Source: an uncultured Bulleidia sp.
Lineage (GTDB): Bacteria > Bacillota_I > Bacilli_A > Erysipelotrichales > Erysipelotrichaceae
DNA: 5,398 nucleotides
Direction of reading: 5' to 3'
Assembly (NCBI GenBank): GCA_934725105.1
Contig: CAKVBD010000058.1
Span: 1 to 5,398, forward strand
Position 1 is the stretch's first letter; every line of letters begins with the position of its first letter. A program made the translations under genes and the position numbers. Shown one piece after another: positions 1 to 5,398 of the stretch. The notes beneath the pieces are model-generated. The model did no database searches. It was not told the origin of the DNA and saw only the letters and a list, made by a program, of their open reading frames with translations.

Positions 1-1
1 T

Positions 2-77
2 GCCTTAATAGCTCAGTCGGTAGAGCACCTGGCTGTTAACCAGGGTGTCACAGGTTCGAGTCCTGTTTAAGGCGCCA
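2..77 (+). tRNA. tRNA-Asn (anticodon GTT)
   Basis: The sequence folds into a complete cloverleaf of 76 nt with an encoded CCA end. The acceptor stem pairs GCCTTAA (2-8) with TTAAGGC (67-73), followed by discriminator G74 and CCA 75-77. The D stem is GCTC/GAGC, the anticodon stem CCTGG/CCAGG, and the T stem ACAGG/CCTGT with loop TTCGAGT. The anticodon loop CTGTTAA puts GTT at 35-37, which reads Asn codons AAC and AAT. All stems are fully paired, so it looks functional. Its promoter must lie outside the window or in an upstream tRNA cluster. Confidence 0.97.
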
Positions 78-87
78 TATCAAGAAG

Positions 88-118
88 GATCTAGGAAGTA
101 ATTCCTAGGTCTTTTTTT
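88..118 (+). terminator. intrinsic terminator after tRNA-Asn
   Basis: A 10-bp stem (88-97 with 102-111, one G.T wobble) closes a GTAA tetraloop and is followed by seven T residues at 112-118. It starts 10 bases after the tRNA CCA end. It therefore marks tRNA-Asn as the last gene of its transcript and stops reading into the converging phosphate operon. Confidence 0.9.
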
Positions 119-126
119 GCGTTGAT

Positions 127-161
127 AAACAAAACAAGGTATGGAATGTACCATACCTTGT
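127..161 (-). terminator. intrinsic terminator of the pst-phoU operon
   Basis: Read on the - strand, an 11-bp perfect stem (161-151 with 144-134) with a 6-base loop is followed by TTTTGTTT (134-127). It begins 23 bases past the phoU stop codon. It ends the pstSCAB-phoU transcript just before the oppositely oriented tRNA terminator, so the two transcripts converge on back-to-back hairpins. Confidence 0.85.
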
Positions 162-184
162 CTTGGAGGGAATACGTATATTGT

Positions 185-817
185 TTATAGTTTACCTGTT
201 GCATCATACATTGCCCATTGTGCAATGTTAACTGCGTGGTCACCAATCTTTTCAAAGTATTTCGCTACCATTAATAGATTTAAAGCATATTCTACATTGG
301 CATCTTTCGAAAACTTATCGATGAGTGTCTGTTTTGCGTTATTGAACGCTGTATCTACGATATCATCTGTATCAATGACACTTTGCGCAAGCACTGCATC
401 TTTAGTATTTAATGCCTTGATAGAGTCATATACCATACTTCTAGCAGCATTTGCCATTTCTTTCATATCCAGGATATCTACAGCTGTGGAAACATGTTCG
501 ATTGCGACGATTTCAGCGATATCAGCCGCAACATCACCAATTCTTTCTAGATCATAGACGGCTTTTAAAGAAGCGGAGATTCTTCTAAGATCACTTGCTA
601 CTGGCTGCTGCTGCATGAGAAGCTTTAAACAGATGTTTTCAATTTCTCTTTCATCTCTACGGATCGTTCTTGTTCTAGAAATGACTGCCGCAGCTAGTTT
701 TTCGTTGCCGGAATTTAATGCATCAATTGTATCTGTAATAGAAGATAAGCATTTATCTCCCATTTGTGTCATGGATTCCTGTAGCTGTTCTAATTGTGTA
801 TCAAAACGATTTCTCAT
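185..817 (-). CDS. phoU: PhoU, phosphate signalling/transport regulator
   Basis: PhoU is a cytoplasmic helical protein that links the Pst transporter to the phosphate sensor kinase and limits phosphate uptake. The protein is about 210 aa, normal for the family. It has the two PhoU repeats, each marked by a metal-binding E-x-x-G-D motif: ERIGD at about residues 91-95 and EKIGD at about 189-193. The N-terminus begins MRNRFDTQLEQL, as Gram-positive PhoU proteins usually do, which is why ATG 817 is chosen. An in-frame TTG at 826 would add three residues. It overlaps the pstB stop (TTGA) and sits 5 bases after AGGAAGG (838-832), whereas that site is 14 bases from the ATG, so the TTG cannot be excluded. 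It is the last gene of the operon, translationally adjacent to pstB, and is followed by a terminator. Confidence 0.93.
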   Translation of the reverse strand: MRNRFDTQLEQLQESMTQMGDKCLSSITDTIDALNSGNEKLAAAVISRTRTIRRDEREIENICLKLLMQQQPVASDLRRISASLKAVYDLERIGDVAADIAEIVAIEHVSTAVDILDMKEMANAARSMVYDSIKALNTKDAVLAQSVIDTDDIVDTAFNNAKQTLIDKFSKDANVEYALNLLMVAKYFEKIGDHAVNIAQWAMYDATGKL

Positions 818-822
818 ATGTA

Positions 823-1575
823 TCAACCAAACCTTCCTGTAATATAGTTTTCTGTTCTCTTATCCTTAGGGACGGAGAATATTTGATCTGTCTGCCCGTA
901 TTCTACTAAATCACCGAGTAAGAAGAATGCGGTTTTATCAGAGATTCTAACTGCCTGCTGCATGTTATGGGTAACAATGACAACGGTATATTTCTTTTTG
1001 AGCTCTAATACGAGTTCTTCAATTTTTGATGTGGAAATAGGGTCAAGCGCACTTGTTGGCTCATCCATCAAGATGACTTCTGGCTGACATGCCAATGCTC
1101 TAGCGATACATAGACGCTGCTGCTGACCACCTGACATGCCAAGAGCGCTGGACTTCAGACGATTTTTGCATTCATCCCAAATTGCGGCATTCTTTAAAGA
1201 AGTTTCAACAATTTCATCTAACTGTGCTTTGTTTTTGATGCCATGCGTTCTAGGACCATAGGCAATGTTGTCGTAAATACTCATTGGAAATGGGTTTGGC
1301 TTCTGGAATACCATACCAACTTTTTTTCTTAACAGGTTTACATCGACATTCTTTCCATAGATATCTGTACCATCTAATAGAACGCTTCCTTCAATCTTGC
1401 ATCCTTCTACAAGATCATTCATGCGGTTTAAACATCTCAATAGTGTTGATTTACCACAGCCAGATGGACCGATGAACGCTGTGATTTCATTTGGTTCAAT
1501 TTCAATATTGATATTTTTTAAAGCTTTGAAATCTCCGTAATAGAGATCTAAGTCTTTGACACTGATTTTACTCAT
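823..1575 (-). CDS. pstB: PstB, phosphate ABC transporter ATP-binding protein
   Basis: PstB is the ATPase that powers high-affinity phosphate import, working as a dimer on the cytoplasmic face of PstC/PstA. At 250 aa it has the family's normal length, and all nucleotide-binding motifs are present. Walker A is GPSGCGKST (36-44), the Q-loop Gln is at 91 in VFQKPNPFP, and the ABC signature is MSGGQQQRL (147-155). Walker B VILMDE (167-172) is followed by the D-loop SALD (175-178) and the switch His203 in THNM. The QKPNPFPMSIYDN stretch and the C-terminal TENYITGRFG are typical of PstB rather than other ABC ATPases. ATG 1575 is preceded by AAGGAAG at good spacing, 11 bases after the pstA stop. The stop codon lies against the phoU start. 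Confidence 0.97.
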   Translation of the reverse strand: MSKISVKDLDLYYGDFKALKNINIEIEPNEITAFIGPSGCGKSTLLRCLNRMNDLVEGCKIEGSVLLDGTDIYGKNVDVNLLRKKVGMVFQKPNPFPMSIYDNIAYGPRTHGIKNKAQLDEIVETSLKNAAIWDECKNRLKSSALGMSGGQQQRLCIARALACQPEVILMDEPTSALDPISTSKIEELVLELKKKYTVVIVTHNMQQAVRISDKTAFFLLGDLVEYGQTDQIFSVPKDKRTENYITGRFG

Positions 1576-1586
1576 GTTCTTCCTTT

Positions 1587-2426
1587 CTATGCCTGTGTGA
1601 TCTTTTTGGCGATATATGCAGATAGTGCATTGATACCAACAACTAATACAAGCAATACGACAGCAGTTGCGTAAGCCTGATCCATATAGAGACCTTCACT
1701 TGCTAATAAATACATATGAATTGCTAATGTTCTGCCTGGTCTGAACAAACCTTCTGCAGCTTTTGCAACAGTTCCGGATGTATAGATCAAAGCAGCTGTT
1801 TCTCCAACGATTCTACCAATGGCGAGGATAATACCAGCCAGGATACCTGGCATCGCAGCAGGCAATACGATCTTGAATACTGTTCTTAATTTTCCTGCAC
1901 CTAAGCCAAAGGAACCTTCACGATACAGATCTGGTACGGATTTTAGTGCTTCTTCAGTTGTTCTCATGATGAGAGGGAGAATCATGATTGCTAATGTGAA
2001 TGCACCTGAGATGATGGAAAATCCCCAGCCTAATCGGTTGACGAAGAATAACATGCCAAACAAGCCATAAATGATAGATGGGATGCCTTGTAATGTTTCT
2101 GTTGTCATTCTTACGATTTCTACAAGCTTATTTCCTCTTTTTGCGTATTCTACAAGGAAAATTGCTGAGAAGATGCCGATAGGAACAGCGAGTAATAGTG
2201 ATAACAATGTCATCACAACTGTATTGATCAGTGCTGGAATGACGGATGCGTTATCGGATGTATATTTGAGTGCGAATAAATTTAAATTGATATGTGGAAT
2301 ACCATTGATCAGGATATATGCAATCAAGAAAATCAATACTAGAAATGTGAGCGAAGCACAGAAGTAGATTAAGAATTTCAGGAATGCACTGCCTGGGTAT
2401 TTTTGCTTTTCTAATGAATTATGCAT
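1587..2426 (-). CDS. pstA: PstA, phosphate ABC transporter permease
   Basis: PstA is one of the two membrane subunits of the Pst importer and forms the phosphate channel with PstC. At 279 aa it shows about six hydrophobic segments: roughly 18-42, 66-92, 112-130, 136-154, 189-208 and 253-273. The EAA loop that contacts PstB runs from about 158 to 190 (EEALKSVPDLYREG, then GLGAGKLRTVFKIVLP). It is followed by the GRIVGETAAL segment conserved in Pst permeases. The start ATG lies inside the end of pstC: the two genes overlap by 8 bases, which suggests translational coupling. A weak AAAGG site is 8 bases upstream of the ATG. The gene order after pstC supports PstA rather than a second PstC. Confidence 0.95.
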   Translation of the reverse strand: MHNSLEKQKYPGSAFLKFLIYFCASLTFLVLIFLIAYILINGIPHINLNLFALKYTSDNASVIPALINTVVMTLLSLLLAVPIGIFSAIFLVEYAKRGNKLVEIVRMTTETLQGIPSIIYGLFGMLFFVNRLGWGFSIISGAFTLAIMILPLIMRTTEEALKSVPDLYREGSFGLGAGKLRTVFKIVLPAAMPGILAGIILAIGRIVGETAALIYTSGTVAKAAEGLFRPGRTLAIHMYLLASEGLYMDQAYATAVVLLVLVVGINALSAYIAKKITQA

Positions 2427-3297
2427 GTTCTACGCCTTTCTTCTTGATTGCTGCTACGAGTGCGTTAATGAGCAGAATGAATACGAATAGAACGACCCCT
2501 GTAGCAATCAATGCTTCTCGATGTAATCCTGTAGCGTATCCCATTTCCATAACGATATTGGCAGTCATTGTTCTAACGCCCTTGAAGATAGAGGATGGCA
2601 TTTTAGTCTGGTTGCCCGCAATCATAACGACTGCCATTGTTTCACCAATTGCTCTACCTACACCAAGTACAATTCCAGCAAGTACGCCTGAAGCAGCTGC
2701 TGGAAGCATGACTTTGAAAATCGTTCTTTCTTTTGTTGCACCTTGTGCTAATGAACCTTCATAGTAGCTGTGTGGAACTGCTCTTAAAGCAGATTCGGAT
2801 ACTCCGATAATGGATGGAAGAATCATAATGCCTAAGATAATGGAAGCTGTTAAGATACAGTTTCCTTTTCCATGAATATGCATTGCGAGTTCCATATTTC
2901 TAATCGCAGGTACAATGACGATGAGGCCAAAGAATCCATATACGACAGAAGGGATACCGGCTAGTAATTCTGTTGCGGCTTTGAGTGGCTTATAGATCTT
3001 CTTTGGACAGTAGTAAGTTAAGAAGACACTTGTCATGATACCAACAGGAACACCAATCAAGATTGCACCAGCAGTGACATAGAGACTGCCTACAATCATT
3101 GGCAGGATACCGAAGATGTCATTGCCTGGTCTCCATAATGTTCCAAACAGGAATTTGAATAAGCCAATTGCTTTGAATGTTGGAATACCACTGCTGAATA
3201 GAAAGATACAGATCAATGCAACTGCAGCGATAGAAAAGCATGCCGCAACAGCGAATACATATTTCATGAAGGATTCGAAAAATTCATTTTTTTTCAT
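2419..3297 (-). CDS. pstC: PstC, phosphate ABC transporter permease
   Basis: PstC is the partner membrane subunit of PstA in the phosphate importer. The protein is 292 aa with about six hydrophobic segments: roughly 12-36, 62-95, 111-131, 147-166, 198-218 and 263-284. The W-R-P-G-N-D stretch after the first segment, at about 55-60, is typical of PstC. The EAA-type loop covers about 168-200 (ESALRAVPHSYYEG, then GATKERTIFKVMLPAA) and is followed by GRAIGETMAV, conserved in this family. ATG 3297 has AAAGGAG four bases upstream. The gene starts 60 bases after the pstS stop, beyond a stem-loop that may lower its expression relative to pstS. Confidence 0.95.
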   Translation of the reverse strand: MKKNEFFESFMKYVFAVAACFSIAAVALICIFLFSSGIPTFKAIGLFKFLFGTLWRPGNDIFGILPMIVGSLYVTAGAILIGVPVGIMTSVFLTYYCPKKIYKPLKAATELLAGIPSVVYGFFGLIVIVPAIRNMELAMHIHGKGNCILTASIILGIMILPSIIGVSESALRAVPHSYYEGSLAQGATKERTIFKVMLPAAASGVLAGIVLGVGRAIGETMAVVMIAGNQTKMPSSIFKGVRTMTANIVMEMGYATGLHREALIATGVVLFVFILLINALVAAIKKKGVEHA

Positions 3298-3314
3298 AGG
3301 ACTCCTTTCTTTTG

Positions 3315-3345
3315 AAAAAAGCTTTCTTCATGTGAAGAAAGCTTT
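3315..3345 (-). terminator. stem-loop with U run between pstS and pstC (likely partial terminator or processing hairpin)
   Basis: On the - strand the pstS stop is followed 12 bases later by a perfect 12-bp stem (3345-3334 with 3329-3318) and a 4-base loop. The descending arm runs into six T residues (3320-3315). It lies inside the operon, only about 20 bases before pstC ATG 3297. Full termination would silence the transporter, so partial read-through or 3'-end protection of pstS mRNA is more likely. That would make more binding protein than permease, an arrangement known for binding-protein operons. The hairpin is seen; its role is inferred. Confidence 0.6.
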
Positions 3346-3357
3346 ACGAATGAACAA

Positions 3358-4257
3358 TTACTTTACTTCATCCCAAGTTGTTGTATCGCCAGTATAGATG
3401 GACTTGATAGCATCAGAGCTGAGTTCATCTGTTGGGTTTTCCTTGTTGACGATAACAGCGATACCATCTGTAGCGATAACAGTGTTCTTTAGACCAGAGT
3501 CAAGTTCTTCCTGCTTGAGTTCACGGCTTGCCATACCAATGTCATAGCTTCCTTCTGCACAGCTTGTCATACCTGTTGTGGAATCAGATGTCTGTAAGTC
3601 AATAGAAGCATTTGGGTTTACCTTGTTGTAAGCTTCGATGAGCTTTTCCATTAATGGTGATACAGAAGAAGAACCACCAACAACGATATTTCCAGAAGGC
3701 TGTGTTCCTTCAAATGCCTTTGTATCGTCTAATGCGATATAACCGTTATCTGTAACGATTTGCTGTCCTTCTGTACTTAAGATATATGCCATGAAGTCTT
3801 TTACAACTTCGTTGGATGGTTCACCCTTTGTTGCAATATTGAATGGACGAGATAGTTTGTACTGTCCAGCTTTGATTGCATCCGCTGTTGCTTCAGCACC
3901 ATCTATCTTGACTGCCTTTACCTTGTTATTTAATGTTCCAAGAGATACATAACCAATTGCATATGGGTCTGTTTCTACTGTTGTTAATACTACGGATGTG
4001 CTGTTTACTACCTGTGCATCATCTGTTGTCATATCAACTTTCTGATCACCTTGTTTTTCTTCTACACCTGTGAGTTCAATGAATGCGCCTCTTGTTCCTG
4101 AACCACTTTCTCTTGAGATGACTGTGATATCATTTGATGAATCAAAATCTGAACCTGATGCATCAGATGCGCCTGTGGAAGCTGCAGGTGTGGATGAACA
4201 TCCAGCGAGCATTGCCATAGCAATGAAACTTCCTAATATAGATTTTTTACTTAACAT
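3358..4257 (-). CDS. pstS: PstS-like phosphate-binding lipoprotein with circularly permuted segment order
   Basis: This is the extracellular phosphate receptor of the Pst importer, 299 aa. A lipoprotein signal peptide ends in lipobox LAGC with Cys20, followed by a Ser/Ala/Asp-rich linker to about 42. The family's parts are all present but reordered. The half that is normally second comes first: ITVISRESGSGTRGAF (44-59, phosphate loop GSGT 52-55), AIGYVSLG (100-107), YKLSRPF (133-139) and ILSTEGQQIV ending GYIAL (159-176). After a short linker (177-189) comes the half that normally starts the mature protein: IVVGGSSSVSPL (191-202), DIGMASREL (239-247), DGIAVIVN (264-271) and YTGDTTTWDEV (288-298), then the stop. 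ATG 4257 follows AGGAGG (4275-4270) at a long 12-base spacing. As first gene of pstSCAB-phoU its role in phosphate uptake is well supported. Segment order is seen; phosphate binding is inferred. Confidence 0.93.
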   Translation of the reverse strand: MLSKKSILGSFIAMAMLAGCSSTPAASTGASDASGSDFDSSNDITVISRESGSGTRGAFIELTGVEEKQGDQKVDMTTDDAQVVNSTSVVLTTVETDPYAIGYVSLGTLNNKVKAVKIDGAEATADAIKAGQYKLSRPFNIATKGEPSNEVVKDFMAYILSTEGQQIVTDNGYIALDDTKAFEGTQPSGNIVVGGSSSVSPLMEKLIEAYNKVNPNASIDLQTSDSTTGMTSCAEGSYDIGMASRELKQEELDSGLKNTVIATDGIAVIVNKENPTDELSSDAIKSIYTGDTTTWDEVK

Positions 4258-4297
4258 ACCAATTTCTTTCCTCCTGCGGTACGTGAATAGAATAGTT

Positions 4298-4345
4298 TTG
4301 AAATGTTAAACACGTATTCTTAGAAATGCAAAATGTATGTAAAAT
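4298..4345 (+). promoter_or_regulatory. candidate promoter for the ferredoxin-like gene
   Basis: On the + strand TTGAAA (4298-4303) matches five of six -35 consensus bases. It is 17 bp before TAGAAA (4321-4326), which matches four of six -10 bases. TAAAAT (4340-4345) is an alternative -10 without a clear -35. Either would start transcription just ahead of the AAGGG ribosome site at about 4350-4354. This promoter physically overlaps the proposed pstS promoter on the other strand. Confidence 0.3.
4303..4343 (-). promoter_or_regulatory. candidate pstS promoter with possible PhoP-box repeats
   Basis: Upstream of pstS on the - strand, TTTACA (4343-4338) and TTTGCA (4332-4327) are spaced exactly 11 bp start to start. 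This resembles the TTAACA-type direct repeats bound by PhoP in Bacillus. A TTTAACA (4310-4304) lies further on, slightly out of that phase. TAACAT (4308-4303) is a possible -10, and TTGCAT (4331-4326) would be a poor -35 at 17 bp, as is common in activator-dependent Pho promoters. An alternative pairing is TTTACA with AAGAAT (4321-4316) at 16 bp. All matches are partial, so this is a candidate only. Confidence 0.35.
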
Positions 4346-4362
4346 AATTAAGGGAAAGTAAA

Positions 4363-4914
4363 ATGAATGAGGAAAAGTGTATGAATCGTTATTTAGAAGT
4401 GTTAAATGAATCATTTGATAAAGTTGTTATAGCGTTGAATGATAAAGAAGGAAGGGCAGAAGCGCATGTTGTTGATCTTGTGAAGCAGGACGAGAATAAG
4501 TTGTGTTTTGTTGTGGAAGAGGGCAGTGCATTGTTTGATGCTTTGCATGAGCAGGGATATGTTTCTTTGATTGGTGTGAATGATCGTGTATCGATTAAAG
4601 TGAATGGATTTGTCTTGTGTGTTGGAGATTCTAATGTGAAAGGAAAGATGCTTTTCTGTATTGAAAAGGGAAAAGGTGAATTTAGAGATGCAATCAATCA
4701 TGTGAATGAAGATTTCATCATTGAGGAAGAAATTGTTCCTGCTGGTGGGTATTATGTGAATGATGCCTGTATTCTTTGTGGTACGTGTTATGCGGTTTGT
4801 CCAAAGCAGTGTATTGATACAGCAAAGGATCCGGTTGTGATTGATCAGAGTGAATGTATCCAGTGTGGGGAATGCGTGAAAGTATGTCCTGTACAGGCAA
4901 TTGAAAAGAAGTGA
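4363..4914 (+). CDS. small flavin-domain-like protein with C-terminal 2x[4Fe-4S] ferredoxin domain
   Basis: The 183-aa cytoplasmic protein has two parts. Residues about 8-115 read like the PNPOx-like split-barrel (FMN-binding) domain often fused to ferredoxins in anaerobes. The pattern is a start helix (YLEVLNESFDKVVIAL), a strand with KLCFVVEEGS at about 46-55, a helix ALFDALHEQ, then YVSLIG. The match is weak and FMN binding is unproven. Residues about 127-183 form a dicluster ferredoxin domain. Cys136, 139, 142 and 146 (CILCGTCYAVCP) and Cys165, 168, 171 and 175 (CIQCGECVKVCP) give two complete C-x2-C-x2-C-x3-C-P motifs for two [4Fe-4S] clusters. It is likely a small electron carrier or redox protein of unknown partner. 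ATG 4363 has AGGG 8 bases upstream. ATG 4381 (Met7) after GAGG is a fair alternative and would start nearer the domain. It is divergent from pstS and monocistronic. Confidence 0.85.
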   Translation: MNEEKCMNRYLEVLNESFDKVVIALNDKEGRAEAHVVDLVKQDENKLCFVVEEGSALFDALHEQGYVSLIGVNDRVSIKVNGFVLCVGDSNVKGKMLFCIEKGKGEFRDAINHVNEDFIIEEEIVPAGGYYVNDACILCGTCYAVCPKQCIDTAKDPVVIDQSECIQCGECVKVCPVQAIEKK

Positions 4915-4938
4915 GTTATTGGAGTAACTCACTTCTTT
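4905..4938 (+). terminator. terminator hairpin of the ferredoxin-like gene
   Basis: A perfect 14-bp stem (4905-4918 with 4925-4938) with a 6-base loop includes the last codons and the TGA stop (4912-4914) of the ferredoxin-like gene. The descending arm ends CTTCTTT, and no longer T run follows on the + strand. On the - strand the stem ends CTTCTTTTC, so it may also stop transcripts coming from the decayed gene on the right. The hairpin is certain; termination efficiency is inferred. Confidence 0.7.
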
Positions 4939-5398
4939 CAAAAGTTAATGTTTTTTCGTAGTACTGGTTTAAATCTGCATGGATTTTGAGTTTCAAAGAA
5001 GGATTGTCTTTTTCTTTTGCGCTTCTTCTTGTTCGCTTAATAAAATCAGACAATTACTTTCAAACAAATCAATATCAGATAGTCTTTTGTAATTGCTTTT
5101 CTCTCTAAGAATACTTTTGACTTTTTGACATGCCAGCAATGCTAAAGCAGGTTGATTCATTTCCCGTGAACTGTCTACTCGGTCATTGAATGGCCGAGCA
5201 TCAAAATGCTTGACCACAAGCCGATAATTTGAAAATATACCCAATCTTATAGTCCGAAGGGCTATGAATCAGCATATATCTTCTTATTACATCCCATACA
5301 TGGACATGCCATGCACAGAAAGCGGTAGTTCATATGTTCTACAGAACAGAAACAACGTTTCCTGTTTCCTGCAGAATCGGTGTTGTTAGTTGTTTCAT
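4916..5398 (-). pseudogene. apparent decayed gene in shifted frames, partial at the window edge
   Basis: No family is recognised. Read on the - strand, three protein-like stretches lie end to end in different frames. The first is open from the window edge to TAG at 5262-5264; it is cysteine-rich and contains MNYRFLCMACPCMGCNKK. The second is open from just past there to TGA at 4993-4995 (HFDARPFNDRVDSS, then a helix-like LALLACQKVKSILREKS). The third continues past that stop to TAA at 4916-4918 (KLKIHADLNQYYEKTLTFE). The second shift would fall near an A-rich run (AAAAGAAAAAG, about 5008-5018), a common slippage site. No start with a good ribosome site precedes the second stretch. One gene with frameshifts is the simplest reading; separate small genes or chance open frames remain possible. 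Confidence 0.4.
4993..5244 (-). CDS. possible small hypothetical protein (alternative reading of the middle part of the decayed gene)
   Basis: If the right-end region is not a pseudogene, this 83-aa frame is its best single open stretch. It would start at TTG 5244 with no visible ribosome site. An internal ATG at the EMNQPALALL segment gives about 55 residues. The product is charged and mostly helix-like, with no signal peptide or membrane segment and no recognisable motif. The poor start and the protein-like continuation in another frame beyond its stop favour a broken gene. Confidence 0.22.
   Translation of the reverse strand: MGIFSNYRLVVKHFDARPFNDRVDSSREMNQPALALLACQKVKSILREKSNYKRLSDIDLFESNCLILLSEQEEAQKKKTILL

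Noticed and set aside
141..557. 138-codon + strand open frame
   Set aside because: It lies antisense to phoU, whose product has clear family motifs. The frame starts inside the operon terminator hairpin and its product resembles nothing known.
2384..2764. 126-codon + strand open frame
   Set aside because: It is a shadow of pstA and pstC, crosses their 8-base overlap, and has no ribosome site or family resemblance.
3358..4257. Assembly rearrangement as cause of the swapped PstS halves
   Set aside because: The frame is continuous, the lipoprotein signal leads straight into the second-half block, a proper linker joins the halves, and the stop falls cleanly at the old internal boundary. An assembly error would rarely keep all of these.
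4411..4941. 176-codon - strand open frame over the ferredoxin-like gene
   Set aside because: It is antisense to a gene with two intact cluster motifs, begins in the terminator hairpin, and its product looks like low-complexity shadow sequence.
5178..5198. 9-bp hairpin with a 3-base loop (CTCGGTCAT / ATGGCCGAG)
   Set aside because: It has no T run on either strand and lies inside the open middle stretch of the decayed gene, so it is probably incidental.
5264..5389. 41-codon + strand frame starting MNQHISSYY
   Set aside because: Only a weak GAAGGG precedes the ATG. The opposite strand carries the more protein-like cysteine-rich frame. Too short to support.
1..5398. CRISPR arrays, insertion sequences or att sites
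   Set aside because: No regularly spaced repeats, terminal inverted repeats or recognisable transposase or integrase were seen. The tRNA 3' end is not duplicated elsewhere in the window as far as could be read.

Overview
The window comes from a low-GC, AT-rich Gram-positive bacterium (Bacillota). The evidence is Bacillus/Clostridium-like gene products, a lipoprotein-type PstS, strong AGGAGG-like ribosome binding sites, and protein flavour resembling gut Erysipelotrichia or Clostridia. The exact genus cannot be fixed from the sequence alone.

Layout. At the left edge is a complete tRNA-Asn (anticodon GTT) on the + strand, followed by its own intrinsic terminator. Converging on it from the right, on the - strand, is a complete phosphate-uptake operon in the order pstS-pstC-pstA-pstB-phoU (4257 down to 185). 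It is closed by a second terminator hairpin at 134-161. A strong stem-loop with a short U run sits between pstS and pstC. pstC overlaps pstA by 8 bases, pstA and pstB are 11 bases apart, and pstB runs into phoU. A 105-base divergent promoter region (4258-4362) separates pstS from a + strand gene for a small flavin-domain/ferredoxin-like protein with two [4Fe-4S] motifs, which ends in a 14-bp terminator hairpin. The right end (about 4916-5398, - strand) holds what looks like one decayed gene read in shifted frames, including a six-cysteine peptide that runs off the window.

How it works together. PstS is a lipid-anchored phosphate-binding protein. It delivers Pi to the PstC/PstA membrane channel, which is driven by PstB ATP hydrolysis, and PhoU couples transporter state to phosphate signalling. 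No PhoPR two-component system lies in the window, but two TT[T]RCA-like repeats 11 bp apart upstream of pstS could be PhoP sites.

The most notable observation is that PstS has its family segments in swapped order. The GSGT phosphate-loop half comes first, directly after the lipobox. The half that normally starts the mature protein (GSSSVSPL ... SREL ... DGIAVIVN ... TWDEV) comes last. This is the pattern of a circular permutation.
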